Source: Nephrocerus scutellatus
Lineage: Eukaryota > Arthropoda > Insecta > Diptera > Pipunculidae
Reading direction: 5' to 3'
DNA: 64,000 nt
Assembly (NCBI GenBank): GCA_947095585.1
Contig: OX352761.1
Span: 109,293,890-109,357,889, forward strand
Of this stretch, positions 32,964 through 44,700 are shown one piece after another. Within the stretch, counting starts at the first letter, position 1. Every line of letters starts with the position of its first letter. The notes below the pieces were generated by a model. The model saw only the letters and a list, made by a program, of their open reading frames with translations. It ran no database searches and was not told where the DNA came from. The position numbers and the translations under genes were made by a program.

Positions 32964-33310
32964 GTGATACCCACTTGCGTGTTCTTAATGTCACGCATAG
33001 CTGTACATATGGAAATCGAAGGAACAGCTCAGTGTCCCTCGCAGGTGATGCTGGCCGCTGCTCTGGGCTGTGAAGAATTAGGAATAGCTAACAAATTACT
33101 AGCACAAAGTATATTCGGTTTATGGATGACCAGTGCACTTTTAGAACTTCAATTAAAATCACATCATCGACCTTATGTAGTTAGAATAGCGTGGCAAAGT
33201 CTACTCGAAAAGTTCAGCCATGGCAATCCAATCGAGAAGAAATTCGATGAACCGATGATTATGCTGAAGCGTAATGTGTTCTTTTCGAAACGGGACGAGG
33301 AGAAGATCAA
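32964..33310 (+). CDS. bili: bili/FRMD8 exon B: FERM F1 lobe
   Basis: The acceptor CAG ends at 32963 and GTGAGT begins at 33311. The frame runs VIPTCVFLMSRIAVHMEIEG, a ubiquitin-like F1 beta-hairpin, through CEELGIANKLLAQSIFGLWM, LLELQLKSHHRPY to MLKRNVFFSKRDEEKI. It aligns with human FRMD8 (known family features: a '[21 protein letters not shown]' block and 'RRNVFFPKR'). The protein is a cytosolic or membrane-peripheral FERM scaffold. Drosophila Bili antagonises Wnt signalling through the LRP co-receptor, and mammalian FRMD8 binds iRhoms and stabilises the ADAM17 sheddase. The exon begins in phase 0 and ends in phase 2. No frameshift or stop. Confidence 0.93.
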
Positions 33311-33373
33311 GTGAGTGATTAATATCTTTTTTTTTTTTATATTTGCATTTTCATCTCTTTAACACATTCACAG

Positions 33374-33535
33374 AGACCATCGGATATTAGAGTTGCTGTA
33401 CGAGGAAGCGAAGCACAATGTCCTGACGGGACGGTATATCATGGAGCCAGCGCACTCGATTATGTTGGGCGGAATTCAGGCACGAATAGAATTGGGTCCC
33501 TACAATTCGCACACCCATACAATCAGTTTTTTTAG
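33374..33535 (+). CDS. bili: bili/FRMD8 exon C: FERM F2 lobe, first part
   Basis: Follows a 63-bp intron (33311-33373). The first base completes a Lys codon; then DHRILELLYEEAKHNVLTGR and GGIQARIELGPYNSH follow, ending ISFF plus AG of a split Arg. This is the conserved F2 helical start ('LRLLYEEAKGNVL' in FRMD8) and the 'LGPY' block. The donor GTAAGC is at 33536. The tiny upstream intron is normal for flies and free of insertions. Confidence 0.93.
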   Translation, partial: RPSDIRVAVRGSEAQCPDGTVYHGASALDYVGRNSGTNRIGSLQFAHPYNQFF

Positions 33536-33767
33536 GTAAGCAGAGTGACGAAAAACATTGATTTGAAAAATTTACAAGACATTCAATACAATATCACTGG
33601 AAATTAACCGCAAAACTAGAGGCATAAGCCGAAACCGACAAGCAATCACTGAACTCAGATGTTATACCTAATTCCGTCGAATTTCTTCTTTGGCAAATTT
33701 ATATTAAGGTCAATAAGAGTTAAATAGAAAACGGACTTTAATGGTCTGGTCCTTTTTTTGCAGTCCT
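33536..33767. other. Start of bili intron C-D
   Basis: No feature recognised before the target-site duplication at 33768. Confidence 0.5.
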
Positions 33768-34035
33768 TTGGTAGATACCTCATGTAGATGCTCATGTCCG
33801 GCGCTAATGCACAGAAGGCACAAACACTTAGGTAAGCGGTTAATGGATAACCTATCAGATCTCGAAAACGGCAAAGTGCGAGATATACTTCGATTCATTA
33901 AGAGCTCTGAATGGATCTTCTGAAAACGGGAAAGGTATAATATCCTGTGGTAACACAAGGGACCGCGACTGGTTTAATTGAGCATAAGCTGCCACCGCAA
34001 CCTAACCTAACCTAACCTAACCTTGGTAGATACCT
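33768..34035 (+). mobile_element. 5'-truncated I/LOA LINE insertion with 13-bp target-site duplication
   Basis: TTGGTAGATACCT at 33768-33780 is repeated exactly at 34023-34035. Between them lie 242 bp that encode only the LINE C-terminus: SCRCSCPALMHRRHKHLGKR and LSDLENGKVRDILRFIKSSE (33783-33920). A non-coding tail follows, ending (CCTAA)n, with AACCTAACCTAACCTAACCT at about 34001-34020. Dead-on-arrival 5' truncation and a 13-bp duplication are the hallmarks of target-primed reverse transcription. The perfect duplication suggests a fairly young insertion. The same CCTAA-type tail ends the copies at 19780 and 54500. Confidence 0.9.
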
Positions 34036-34345
34036 AATATGCCATACCATATCCATTGGTTACCCATTTCAAGTTCCTCTTATAAAATTTTTCCTAACAA
34101 TCCCGTTTAGCTGACAGTTCTCGCAAAATGCTTACAATGTTTCTGTGTCTTCAATTAGTCAGCTTGTAGCAAGGCGCTTAGTTAGTTAATCTGCTTTGTT
34201 AACTCATTAGCATCTTTTGCACATAAAGACTATGCAATAAAAAAGAAAACTACTACTCAACTTAGGGAATTTTTGGCTGTTATATATAAGAGATGGGTAT
34301 TTTTTATTTTTTTTTATTTTCAAAGAATATGCTAGCCCATATGGC
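34036..34345. other. bili intron C-D sequence, nothing recognised
   Basis: AT-rich with a long T tract (34297-34318). No feature. Confidence 0.5.
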
Positions 34346-35710
34346 AAACACTGCCGTCTAAAGATCTATTGTATCATCATCATCATCATTATCGTCACCC
34401 ACCACCCACCACCACCGAGGTCCGGTCCTGGCCTCCCCCCAAAAGTCTTTCCACCGGTCCCGATTTTGAGCCGATGTCATCCAGTACTGGTCTACGCCAT
34501 CCTTCCAGCGTAGGCTTGCCGGCCTCGTGGTCGTGTTCAATAAATCCTTCCGCAAAGGATTTTATGAGCAGGATCCTCTTCGCTAATGAGAGCTAGGTGT
34601 CCTACCCACCGGAGCCTAGCGACCTTAATTCTCTTCACGATGTCGACATCGCGGTAACGCTTGTAGATCTTATCATTATAATAATCATTTGGGAATCGTC
34701 CTTCCTCACATACGGGGCCAACCATTATCCGTAAGACTTTTCACTCGAACGCGGCTAAGACGTCAGAATGTTTTTTGCTTTGCACCCAAGTCTCAGATCT
34801 ATATGTAAGTTACTGGATTTGAAGATTCTTGACTGACTATAGTAGGCTTTGTTGGCTTTAAGCAACCGTGAACGTATTTCTGGTTCCATGCTGTTATCGG
34901 CTACTACAGTTGACCTATGAGAGTTAAAGGATTGCAGTACTTCAAATTCGCGCTCCACTTTTTTAATTGAGGAACAAATGCTGGATCTTCTACTCGCAGA
35001 CGTGGCTACCATATACCAGATTTCGTGCCGCCTACTTGATCTGGATAAGAGCTTCCTGTTCACCTCTTGGGTTTCTACCAACGATGTCAATATCGTCTGC
35101 GTAAGCCAGTATCTGAATGGACTTATAGAGGATTGTTCCCCTCGCCGTTACGTCAGAGTCTTGGATCAATTTCTCCAACGCCAGATTAAAGAGGACGCAG
35201 GCCAAACCATCCCCTTGTCGGAGCCCGTTATAGATGCTGAATGGGCTTGATAGTGATCCGGATATTATTACTTGGCTTATAACATCGGTCATGGTCAACC
35301 TACATAGTCGTGTGTGTTTATTTGAGATGCCGAATTCTCTCATGGCTTTATAAAGTTCTACTCTGGCTATGATATCATAAGCGAATTTAAAGTCTATTAA
35401 AAAGATAGTGTAGTGAGCTTTGAAACTCTAGGCATTTTTCAATCATCTGCCTAAGGGTGTAAATCTGATCAGTTGTTGATTCGCCTGGGATGAAGCCGCA
35501 CTGGTATGGACCAGTTTAGCGTTCATCAGTGTATACGAGGCTGATTTTGGGTTCTGTGATAATAATTTTTTACGGGCGAGATTATTGGCCTCGCGACAAC
35601 CTTACTTTGAAGGGACTAGCCCGATCATTCAGCTTTTCCTGTATTGGGGGAAAATTACAGGCGGCCACCACGTGGAGGTTTGATCGCACTTCCACCAGTC
35701 AGAAATATCA
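34345..35710 (-). pseudogene. RTE-type LINE with YADD-containing RT and internal deletion
   Basis: The minus strand from 35710 starts with a 5' segment (SDWWKCDQTSTWWPPVIF, about 35700-35650) shared with the RTE copy near 16700. It switches at about 35520 directly to the RT region, so the endonuclease is deleted. The RT palm is well preserved at 35343-35032: FSIYNGLRQGDGLACVLFNL and YKSIQILAYADDIDIVGR with intact YADD. 35090-34755 has the FNSHRSTVVADNSMEPEIRS segment and 34725-34537 ends with DVDIVKRIKVARLRWVGHLA. The C-terminal W..AQNRDRW motif is at about 34480. A CAT/CCACC microsatellite at 34375-34420 marks the 3' end. Confidence 0.85.
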
Positions 35711-36730
35711 AAAAAAAACAAAGTAGTGCTGGGCTTTCACTGAGAATATGCTCGGATGACTCATCATCCTCCGAGCAGAACCTACATTCTGCCTCTGAGC
35801 CCACACCAATTTTGTAGAGGTGACACCGCAAGCCACAATGACCTGTTAGAAAACTCACCAGCTTCCTAATCCTATCCCTATTGCGATTAAGGATTTCATT
35901 ATAGGAATACGGCCTGATTCATTGCTTTTATTGTCTAAGCCACGGGACGTTACCCTTGTGGGCCAGACGAAGTTTGTGTTCCCAACAATTTATCAGTGCT
36001 GTGGCGGCAGCCCAGTTGACACCACAGTAGGGTTCAAGCTCTATGAACGCAGATTACGAGCCAGCCCAAGCTAGTTCTTCTGTAGATTCTTTGCCTTTGC
36101 CTTTGCAATTCCCTGATGACCAGGGACCCAACCAAGTTTCACTCTCTTGTGTATGGAAAGAGATTGCAGTGCATCGTAGCAGTTTTTGACTGATATTGAG
36201 TCCATTATAATAGATGACAGTGCTTTAAGTGCTGCTCAACTATCTGAAAAGATATATAATATAGCGCCATTAATTTCTTTACTAAGGTTAATTCTGGGGC
36301 AGGTCTCAATGGCCTAGAAACCCGTGGGACTTTTTCCCATTGGTGTCGACACTTTGGTGTTGGGTCCATAGACACCAGCTCCAACTTAAGTTTTCATCTT
36401 CGATCCATCTGTGAACCAGATCAGACGTCTAGCGTCCAGTGCCAGAACAACATTGTACCAGTTTATACCCGGTCAAATATTTCTACCTCAAATAACCTCC
36501 TGCCGAAACAGTACTCCCTGACCATAATGTCGGGTATGGTGTCTCTAAGAATAATTCGTCACTATGTGGACTGAGAAATTTCCAATTCTTGTGAACGGCG
36601 TGGAATCGACTGATTACGGCTGCGATATTTGCGGTACTTCAACTGGTGCTCTGTGGCACTGGCACAGCGCTCTTAAAGTTGCGTTCACCGTCTCAGAATT
36701 TCGGTAGCAATTTTTAATAATACCCAAATG
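35640..36730 (-). pseudogene. I/LOA-type LINE, RNase H and C-terminal knuckle
   Basis: Minus-strand order: an RNase H start decayed to WIEDENLSWSWCLWTQHQSV, equivalent to 'FTDGSKMKTGVGAGVYGPN..' (about 36420-36350); a LGWVPGHQGIA-like WLGPWSSGNCKGKGKESTEE (about 36135-36070); LSEFLTGHCGLRCHLYKIGV as SFLTGHCGLRCHLYKIGV (35855-35802); and ECRFCSEDDESSEHILSESP (35790-35731). The element overlaps or abuts the RTE 5' end near 35700, so one inserted beside or into the other. Many stops. Confidence 0.8.
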
Positions 36731-37462
36731 TTGCTCGTTCGTAAGCTTCACCGTGATAAAATCATAAACATTATCTCACATTTTGATATGAACAAATCAT
36801 AAAAAAGGCTTAGGGGTATGCTTGTATTAAAACACAAAATTGTTATGTCTCTATTGAAAATACCTTTATTGAAAAATTGCACATAGCGTTGGTATGGACC
36901 GGAAAACGTACCTTCGCGTGCGGTAGTTTTTAGACCCTTGGAATAAACAGAATTATCTTTCTAATTTCGCGCATTTATATTTTTAATTTTGGAAAAATTC
37001 CGATTTTTAGCGTTCGGCAATATTTTTACTTGTGATTATTCGGACTAGCTGCGACATTTTATAGTCTGTTACTCATTTTTTACAACAATTTCAAAAAAAA
37101 AAAAACTTGCCAATCACATGGATTGATGAATGCGTTTTCTTAATTTCATTTTTGTGGCAATTAATTTTCAAATCACGTCGGAAAAAAGTTGAAAAGTTGA
37201 AGAGAAAAAATCGCAGAAGTTTTTCGCAATCAATCAGCAGCATTTTCAACGTCTGTTGACAGATTGATGTTTTTAAAAGATCAATGCCATATTGGCAGCG
37301 AACTGAGGACGATGTCAAGGACGAAGCAGAAAAGTAAAACCCCCCAGCACTGTGTTGCTTATTCTACCTTTTGCTAAAAGGACGAAGTGTAGTGATTTCA
37401 AAGTTTTCATGATTTCCATGATTTTTTATTTTGTTTTTCTTTTCGCTTTCTTCCTCCTGCAG
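36731..37462. other. End of bili intron C-D
   Basis: No repeat recognised. TTTCGCTTTCTTCCTCCTGC plus AG before 37463 is a strong polypyrimidine tract and acceptor. Confidence 0.55.
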
Positions 37463-37651
37463 AGAAAATCAATCACGATTTTTACCACAACACGTTGCCA
37501 AAAACTCCAGTTGGTCCTGGTTACCAGTTAGTCGTAAGAATTCGGCGGAAGTAAAACTTTTAGAACAATACAAGAGAGTGCCACAAACAGCAACAACAAG
37601 GAAACTCATGAGGAAATACTTGGAATTTTGTTGGGCGCTTCCTTTCTATGG
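37463..37651 (+). CDS. bili: bili/FRMD8 exon D: FERM F2 lobe, second part
   Basis: Starts with the base completing Arg, then ENQSRFLPQHVAKNSSWSWL, EVKLLEQYKRVPQ and LMRKYLEFCWALPFYG. In human FRMD8 the same order occurs: 'FLPAHL', a 'LLNAYRQV' helix, and 'YLLKCHELPFYG' entering F3. The donor GTAAGT begins at 37652, splitting the final Gly codon after GG (phase 2), which the next exon completes with T. This junction is what shows that the separate open stretches belong to one gene. Confidence 0.92.
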
Positions 37652-39660
37652 GTAAGTGTGAAGTGTGATTGTGTGTGAGTTTATGAGTGTATGTCTAGTG
37701 AAGTGGACTTGAGTGAAAACAAACAAGCAGCGAGATCGTAGAGTAGTACGCTGCATGTATTTAATTAACACAAAATTGGTGCCGCTCGCACAAGGACGAT
37801 TTAGTCAAGTGTGCCATGTGCCTGCCTACAAAAGTACTTACCAGCTACCAGCTACCAGCTACAAACGACGCCCAACTACCGATGAAATTTAGCACGCGAT
37901 GAAAGCGAACTTTGTTGTAAGTTTTCTCACTTTCACCATGCCTCCAGGTTGCTGGGCAGGGCAGAGCAGTGTTGTTGTTGTTGTTGTTGTTCGTTCATCT
38001 CTGAATGGAGTGGACGCGCGAAAAAAGCGTATTCCCATTTAGAAGATGACGTCATCTCACATTGTGCAAAAATATTGCTGCACTGCTCGCTCGCCGAAAG
38101 TGAAAACTACTCGTCAAGGCACTCGCGTGCACAGCACAGCACACAGGACGAGGCTAAATGCTGAAGGTAGGCTAAATTGTAATTAGCCAGGTTGCATGAC
38201 TTCTTAGAGAGTCAGTGAAAAGCTGCCTAGTATTCAAGTGGTAAATGCTACCTTCGTGATGTTTCATAAGTGCAGCAGCCCAATTATGTAGGACACACGT
38301 TTACAGGGCACAGTGGGATGAAGGTGGTACTTAAATGGTACTCGATTTACCTTTGCCGAGGAAGCAGCAGGAAATCGCCGACTTTTCCTTTAGGATACTG
38401 GATTGGATGAGTATGTGTTCAAAATTACATTTCACCTTTATAAGCATACTTTACAATGCCGGCCGACCTCGATTCTCTTCAGCTTCTCAAAGCGGAAAAG
38501 AAATTCAAATTTTGCGACAACATCCCAACGATGGTAAAAAATAAAACGTGCCGATAGGATTTTCGCCTTCAGATGCTAATCACATATATACACAACATGC
38601 ATATACATAGGATCAACAAAGATAATACAGTAAAAATAGCGACGAACATTTTCCCAATCCACAAAAGATGAAGATAAATGTGCGTGCCTGGAATTTCACA
38701 TGAATGTAATGTGACTTCGGTTGGATTCATTCCATTCCACTGCACTACGATCAACCGGCGACAACATCACACAAACTTCATCTCTAATTGCAGTTTGTGC
38801 TGAAGTTGTTTGGGAAACAACTCTCCATTGTGACGGTGAAGCAGTATTGCGCTCATCATTAAAGTTCTTCACAGGAATTAGCCAGTTTGTGGGTCGGTCG
38901 ATCGGTCTGCATTTTGCAGCTTCTTCCTCTTAAATTGTTATGTTATCCAATTGTGTTACGTCGGAAAGATTTCAAGAATAGGAATACAATGGAAATGTGG
39001 AATAAACTTTTACACTTGCACAACACTTGTCTTCTAAGTGGGTGGTGGGTGGTCCCAGAGGAACTGACGTAATAAAAATTATCTTCAAAATTATTTTAAT
39101 CGTTAGTTTAGTTGAACTAACTGCAGTTTGTTTATAAAGTTTTTAAGGAAATTAGGGGAAATAAATGGACAAAACATTTTATTGAAGGAATCTGTGTTGG
39201 ATGCCTCTTGCTTTGCATTTAACATTCGCTTTTGAATATATGTAAATGGGTTAATGTTACTTTTATTGACATCTAAAGACAGTTGGCCCTATTTTTGCAA
39301 TAAAGTTTAGCGCTGAGCTATTTGAACAGGTCGGCAAAATGCCATTCGTTATAGAACTCTCAGTACACATTTCAGACAGAAAATTTTGAATAACTCAAAA
39401 AAGGACATCTAGAAAATATATCATGGATTTGAAAAAAAGACGAACAGATACTCAGTTGCCATCCACAATACGATGGGCTGACACTTGCTTAACACGGCTT
39501 GACACTTGGGAAGTGGCATGGTGGCGTCAGAGTCATCACGTTATCTGAAGATGTGTTCATCGCCGGGATATAGCACCGCGACTTTGACATGTGTTAAGTA
39601 AACAGAGGCAGAATACAGACAATCCATTGATTGCTATACTCTTCGGAATATGCTAAATAA
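37652..39660. other. bili intron D-E, first part
   Basis: Contains a GTT run (about 37971-37991) and a GGTCGGTCGATCGGTC motif near 38893. Short frames (37949-38164, 38335-38544, 38721-39072) have no motifs. Nothing else recognised. Confidence 0.45.
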
Positions 39661-39676
39661 ATAGAATAATATTTTA

Positions 39677-39925
39677 GAGCGACAGACCGTTGCAGTCCAA
39701 GGCTTAGCTCATTGCGACCGTGCGATAAAAATGGAAGGGATCTACCGTTTAATGACGTATCCGAACGGCGAACTAAGAAGCTTTCGTGACAAGTTATTAC
39801 TTTCGGATCTTTTTCAGACATTCGCGAGAGGTGGCACCATGAAAAATACTTTTTTTCTAGGATTCGAACCTCGAACCTCCTGCTCAGAAGTCCATGCACT
39901 AACTAATAGCCACGGATTCCACAGG
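39677..39925 (-). mobile_element. tRNA-derived SINE (family A), diverged copy
   Basis: The plus strand shows GAGCGACAGACCGTTGCAGT, GTATCCGAACGGCGAACTAA, TCGCGAGAGGTGGCACCATG and GGATTCGAACCTCGAACCTC, then CTGCTCAGAAGTCCATGCAC. This is the reverse complement of the SINE head with its B box (GGTTCGAATCC). The A-box end is eroded (CTAACTAATAGCCACGG). The hairpin of the 18146 and 61687 copies is not preserved. Confidence 0.8.
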
Positions 39926-40159
39926 AAGATGCCAAAAGGTCGTCTTATATTAATAACAATTATTTAATTTCCATACACTTTACTATATGCTGAGACTCGC
40001 ATGAGGGTGTGGCAAGGTGGCGCAAGAGTCATCACAATTTTGAAAACGTCATCTAATATCACCGCGACTTTGACATGTGTTCAGTAAACAGAAGCAGAAT
40101 ACAGACAAGCCATTGATTGCTATACTCTTCAAGAACACGGAATTATTATGTCAATGTTT

Positions 40160-40930
40160 TTCGAAGGTAATAGGTCGGTAGTTTTGGCTCAACGTGAATT
40201 TCGTCGTCGATTCCATGGTCCTGTGGCACAGACTGCGGCGTTTAGCCGCTCGCTTCGCGGGTACTGGCTCAACACGGAACAGTAGCAAATGTGATTATCG
40301 CTGCTTTGGCTGCAAATGTCAAAGAGGACATTCAAACATTAACCAGACGATGGGCATCAATAGCAGGTCTTTACAGCAAATTGGGGAAAGGCGTAGTCGT
40401 GAAAAGTACAAATGCCTGCAGACCGCCTATCGGGTGTAAATTATAGCCAAGCCCTCGTAGATCTTGACCGCGCATCGACGATGATTTTCCATTGAAAATC
40501 ATGATGAGTGACGAAGCGCATTTCCACCTATGCGGGTACTTGAATAAGCAAAATTATCTCTTCTGGATTACTGAAAATCGGCGTACAATGCACTAAAAGC
40601 CATCTTCTTAAGAAGTCACTATTTGATGTGGCGTTTACGGGGAGATTGGTCCATGTTTTATCGAGAACGGCGTCGGCAATACTGTAAATGTGAATAGTGT
40701 GCACCACAGAACAATGGTTAATGTCATATTGCTGCTGCAAATTAACGAATTGGGATTGGAGAACATGTGCAACCTCACACAAAGAACGTGCGAAAGTGGA
40801 TAATCTACAGCAAGCGTTTCCGGCCGTTTCGTTTTGACGATTTGCACTATCCCGCCAAATCATCATATTTGTCCCATTCAGACCTCTTTCCTTAACAGAT
40901 ATTACTTTAACACCATCTTGTGTAAAAACT
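40160..40930 (+). pseudogene. Mariner-like transposase relic, plus strand
   Basis: VLAQREFRRRFHGPVAQTAA at about 40183-40230, with ARFAGTGSTRNSS in a shifted frame, is the helix-turn-helix end. MMSDEAHFHLCGYLNKQNYL at about 40500-40560 is the first catalytic block (SDEAHFH..NKQN). FWITENRR, IWCGVYGEIGPCFIENGV and NTVNV follow by frame changes to 40690. The sequence after that is not clearly transposase. Multiple frameshifts mean it is inactive. Confidence 0.7.
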
Positions 40931-41254
40931 AACACAAAAGACAGCTAAACTACCATTGAAATGCATGCGATAGTTGGTACCTTTGGGTTTAATACAAAAG
41001 AAGGAGTTCTTAAATGCAGAAATGCAGAGCTGTAAACAATGATATCGTCTTATTATGAGTTCAGTGATAGCACAGAAAACGGACCTGTTCAACCCACTAA
41101 GAAAGAATTGAACACTTTTTATCAGAAACATGATTCGTTGACCGTTTGGTAACCGAAAAAGTACCTACTCACATTAGTAATCAATGTAGGATTTCTACTG
41201 GGAGAATTGTAAGACATTTGACAGCAGAGCTAAGAAAAGAAATACATACATAAA

Positions 41255-41535
41255 ACCTTACAGTAAGTCACCCTGTGAGAACTCTTTCGATAATTTATAT
41301 CTCGCGAATAACAGTAGCGATGTTATGTTTTAAAGCTGGACTTGTCTCTGGATTATCCGCGTAAAATATATCCTCATAGAAACAAGTCCATCGGCGTCAA
41401 ATCGCAGCTGCGCGCAGGCCAATTTACATCTCCAAAACAGCTGATTATTCGGTTGCCGAATTTGGCGCGCAAGAGATCGATTGTCAGTCGGCATGTATGG
41501 CCTGTGGCGCTATATTGTTGAAACCACTTTCATGG
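41255..41535 (-). pseudogene. Mariner-like (DD41D-type) transposase relic, minus strand
   Basis: Minus-strand translation from about 41522 reads WFQQYSATGHTCRLTIDLLR, then NRIISCFGDVNWPARSCDLT and PMDLFL with a stop. The second catalytic Asp of 'FQQDGA' is replaced by Tyr, and the last Asp is in PMD, 42 residues on (41 between). This matches the spacing of the better preserved copy at 58185-59613. The N-terminal half is absent in this orientation. Confidence 0.75.
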
Positions 41536-41759
41536 CGTCGATTTGAGACCATAAAAAGTTGTTCAGCTAGTTCTGTAGCGGTCGCCGTTGCTGGTAACGG
41601 CGTTTCAATTAACTGAAGTGAAGTGTTGTATTTTTCAGGCCAATCGAACGCGGCTATTGTGTGCTGTAAAAAACTCAACTACGCTATGATGTGTACTAAA
41701 TCACAGTGCCAGCTTGGTTAGTTGACTTTATTACGAGTAACTGAAAAAGCTTGGAAGGA

Positions 41760-43590
41760 GCCTTACATTTATATTGTTACGAAATTTAGGCTAGAGTTCA
41801 TTATGGATTTTACAATTAGAAATACAACACAAGTTCGTTTATTCACAAATTACAACTTTAATGAATAAATAGCACCAGTTCATTAATTCACACTGGTGAT
41901 TACTTATAATTCTTTCACATAGCCGGTACCTCTACCTACTTTTCAACTTTTCAAGTAGTCTGGTATCTGGTTCACTTCCAAATATTAACTAATTTACTGC
42001 GATAAAGTTGCTCTATTCATACCTAATCAATATTTTCGAGAAGGTTCTAATCTTTTCTTCTCTATTCTATTCGAACTACCTAAAAAACCAAAACATACGG
42101 ATATAATCTCCATATCTACACGTTTTTATACAAGCGTCACACGTATATCTGTTATACACACTTTATATACAAGTTTCGCACGAATAGCTATATTAATATA
42201 CACACGTATAACTATTATAATATACATATGTATTACTTATAATTCACTTATAACACATAGGCGGTACCTCTGTCCACTCTTCAACTTTCAAGAAGTCTAG
42301 CCTGTTCACTTCGACATATTAACTGAATTACTGCGATAAAGTTGCTCTATTTATACCTAATCAATATTTTCGAGAAGGTTCTAATATTTTCTACTCTATT
42401 CTATTCGAACTACCTAAAAAAACCAGAACATACGGATATAATCTCCATATCTACACGTTTTTATACAAGCGTCACACGTATAACCGTTATACACAATTTA
42501 TATACAAGTTTCGCACGTATAACTATATTAATATACACACGTATAACTATTATAATATACATATCTATTACTTATAATTCACTTATAACACATAGGCGGT
42601 ACCTCTGTCCACTCTTCAACTTTCAAGTAGTCTAGCCTGTTCACTTCGACATATTAACTGAATTACTGCGATAAAGTTGCTCTATTTATACCTAATCAAT
42701 ATTTTCGGGAAGGTTGTAATCTTTTCTACTCTATTCTATTCGAACTACCTAGAAAATACCAGAACATACTGTTATAATCCACCTATATACACCTTTTTAT
42801 ACTAGTTTCACACGTATAACTGTTATACACAATTTATATACAAGTTCCACACGTATAACTATATTAATATACACACGTATAACTATTATAATATACATAT
42901 CTATTACTTATAATTCACTTATAACACATAGGCGGTACCTCTGTCCACTCTTCAACTTTCAAGTAGTCTAGCCTGTTCACTTCGACATATTAACTGAATT
43001 ACTGCGATAAAGTTGCTCTATTTATACCTAATCAATATTTTCGGGAAGGTTGTAATCTTTTCTACTCTATTCTATTCGAACTACCTAGAAAATACCAGAA
43101 CATACTGTTATAATCTACCTATATACACCTTTTTATACAAGCGTCACACGTATAACTGTTATACACAATTTATATACAAGTTCCCCACGTATAACTATAT
43201 TAATATACACACGTATAACTATTATAATATACTTATATAGTACTTATAATTCACTTATAACGCATAGGCGGTACCTCTGTCCACTCTTCAACTTTTCAAG
43301 TAGTCTAGTCTGTTCACTTCGACATATTAACTGAATTAGTGATAAAGTTGCTCTATTTATACCTAATCAATATTTTCGGGAAGGTTCTAATCTTTTCTAC
43401 TCTATTCTATTCGAACTACCTAGAAAATACCAGAACATACTGTTATAATCTCCCTATATACACCTTTTTATACTAGTTTCACACGTATAACTGTTATACA
43501 CAATTTATATACAAGTTCCACACGTATAACTATTCTAATATACAAGTTTCCCTTATATAACTTTCATATATATTATAATACTGACCCTAA
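41760..43590. repeat. Tandem array of a 336-bp unit, five copies
   Basis: The landmark CGGTACCTCT occurs at 41924, 42262, 42597, 42933 and 43269 (spacing 338, 335, 336, 336). Each unit has TTCAACTTT(T)CAAGTAGTCT, TTACTGCGATAAAGTTGCTC, TACCTAATCAATATTTTCG and several CACGTATAACT sub-repeats. The first unit is the most diverged and keeps extra 5' sequence (TGTTACGAAATTTAGG at about 41775) that may be the original element end. The open frames MLYLYLINIF... at 42342 and 43013 are repeat by-products. A single relic lies at 1780-2100. Confidence 0.92.
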
Positions 43591-44700
43591 TTGTATGCCA
43601 TAATTTTTATTAATTTCTTAATTTTAATACAATTCAATACAATGCGTATTCTTATATACGAGTGTGTACAGTGCGATGAAAGATTTCTATTTACATTTTT
43701 GTTACAACAATTTCGCAATGAAAAGCATTCAAAAAAGGCATGTATTCCTTTAACTTACCATGCACCCGTACAATATTTTCATTAATATGTCATTCGAAAG
43801 TGGAACAAAAATCATTTCAGTCTAAACCGTTGACTCTGCTCATTTGTTGCTATTAACACAGGCACTGAAATGCAACGCTTGTCTGCGCGAAAATCACTCT
43901 TTCGAAGGGAGCAACAATTTTTTAATCTGACCCAAGTTGGTATCGTCGTCGTGAAAGTGACACAATTCCGATTTGCAATGCAATCTCATATAAATACTCG
44001 TATCTACACATTCGGTATCACCCAGGAATATCGCCATGTGTAGTCGTCATCGTCGTTGTCCCGGCGGAGATTTGGATTACGAATTAAGCTGACAATTTAC
44101 GAGTATTTTCGCGTCAAGTCTTTCCACATCGTACAAAATGGCAATGTAATTATATGCGAGAATGCTGTCGTAACACGCGTGGTACGGCAGAGTAGAGTAG
44201 TATAAAAATCTACACATACATTACATTACGTTCCACTGCGTATACTGCAAGGAAGAGATAAAGAACAAAACAAAAGAAAGCTTTTAAGAGCTTCGCAAGC
44301 ATGACATTATGCGCTGCTCATTTTGCTTTTGCATTTCGTAGTTGCAGGAACAGCAGAAATGAAAGGATGTGCACACAAACACACCCAACTAGAGTGTAGT
44401 TTAGTTCTCATGAAAGTGCACGCATGAATGAAAATGGAAAAAGAACGTTGAAGGACGAAGGACGAGGATCAAAAATAAAACGCGCGATTTCGCAATTATC
44501 ATTAGAACGTCTCCTTCCACTTAGCTGGTGGTGCTGGTGTGGTTGGTTGGCTGCTGATTTTTTCATTTTTTTTTAACCCGTAAATTCACGTTCCCATGTT
44601 AATTGCAATTCCCCCCCCCCCCCCCCCCCCCGTTCACTCCTCTCATACCTATGTATACTCTCGAATCTCTAATTAATATCTCTATACACGTAACTTTCAG
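43591..44700. other. End of bili intron D-E, with a 21-C homopolymer
   Basis: 44611-44631 is an uninterrupted run of 21 C. The remainder shows no gene or repeat. The apparent Pro-rich ORF starting at 44603 translates this C tract and then runs by chance into exon E. The acceptor TAACTTTCAG ends at 44700. Confidence 0.6.

Noticed and set aside
42342..43240. Two similar ORFs (MLYLYLINIF...)
   Set aside because: They are the same frame of successive 336-bp repeat units with no homology to proteins.
41760..43590. CRISPR-like or other prokaryotic array
   Set aside because: Units are long, contiguous and lack unique spacers; the genome is eukaryotic.
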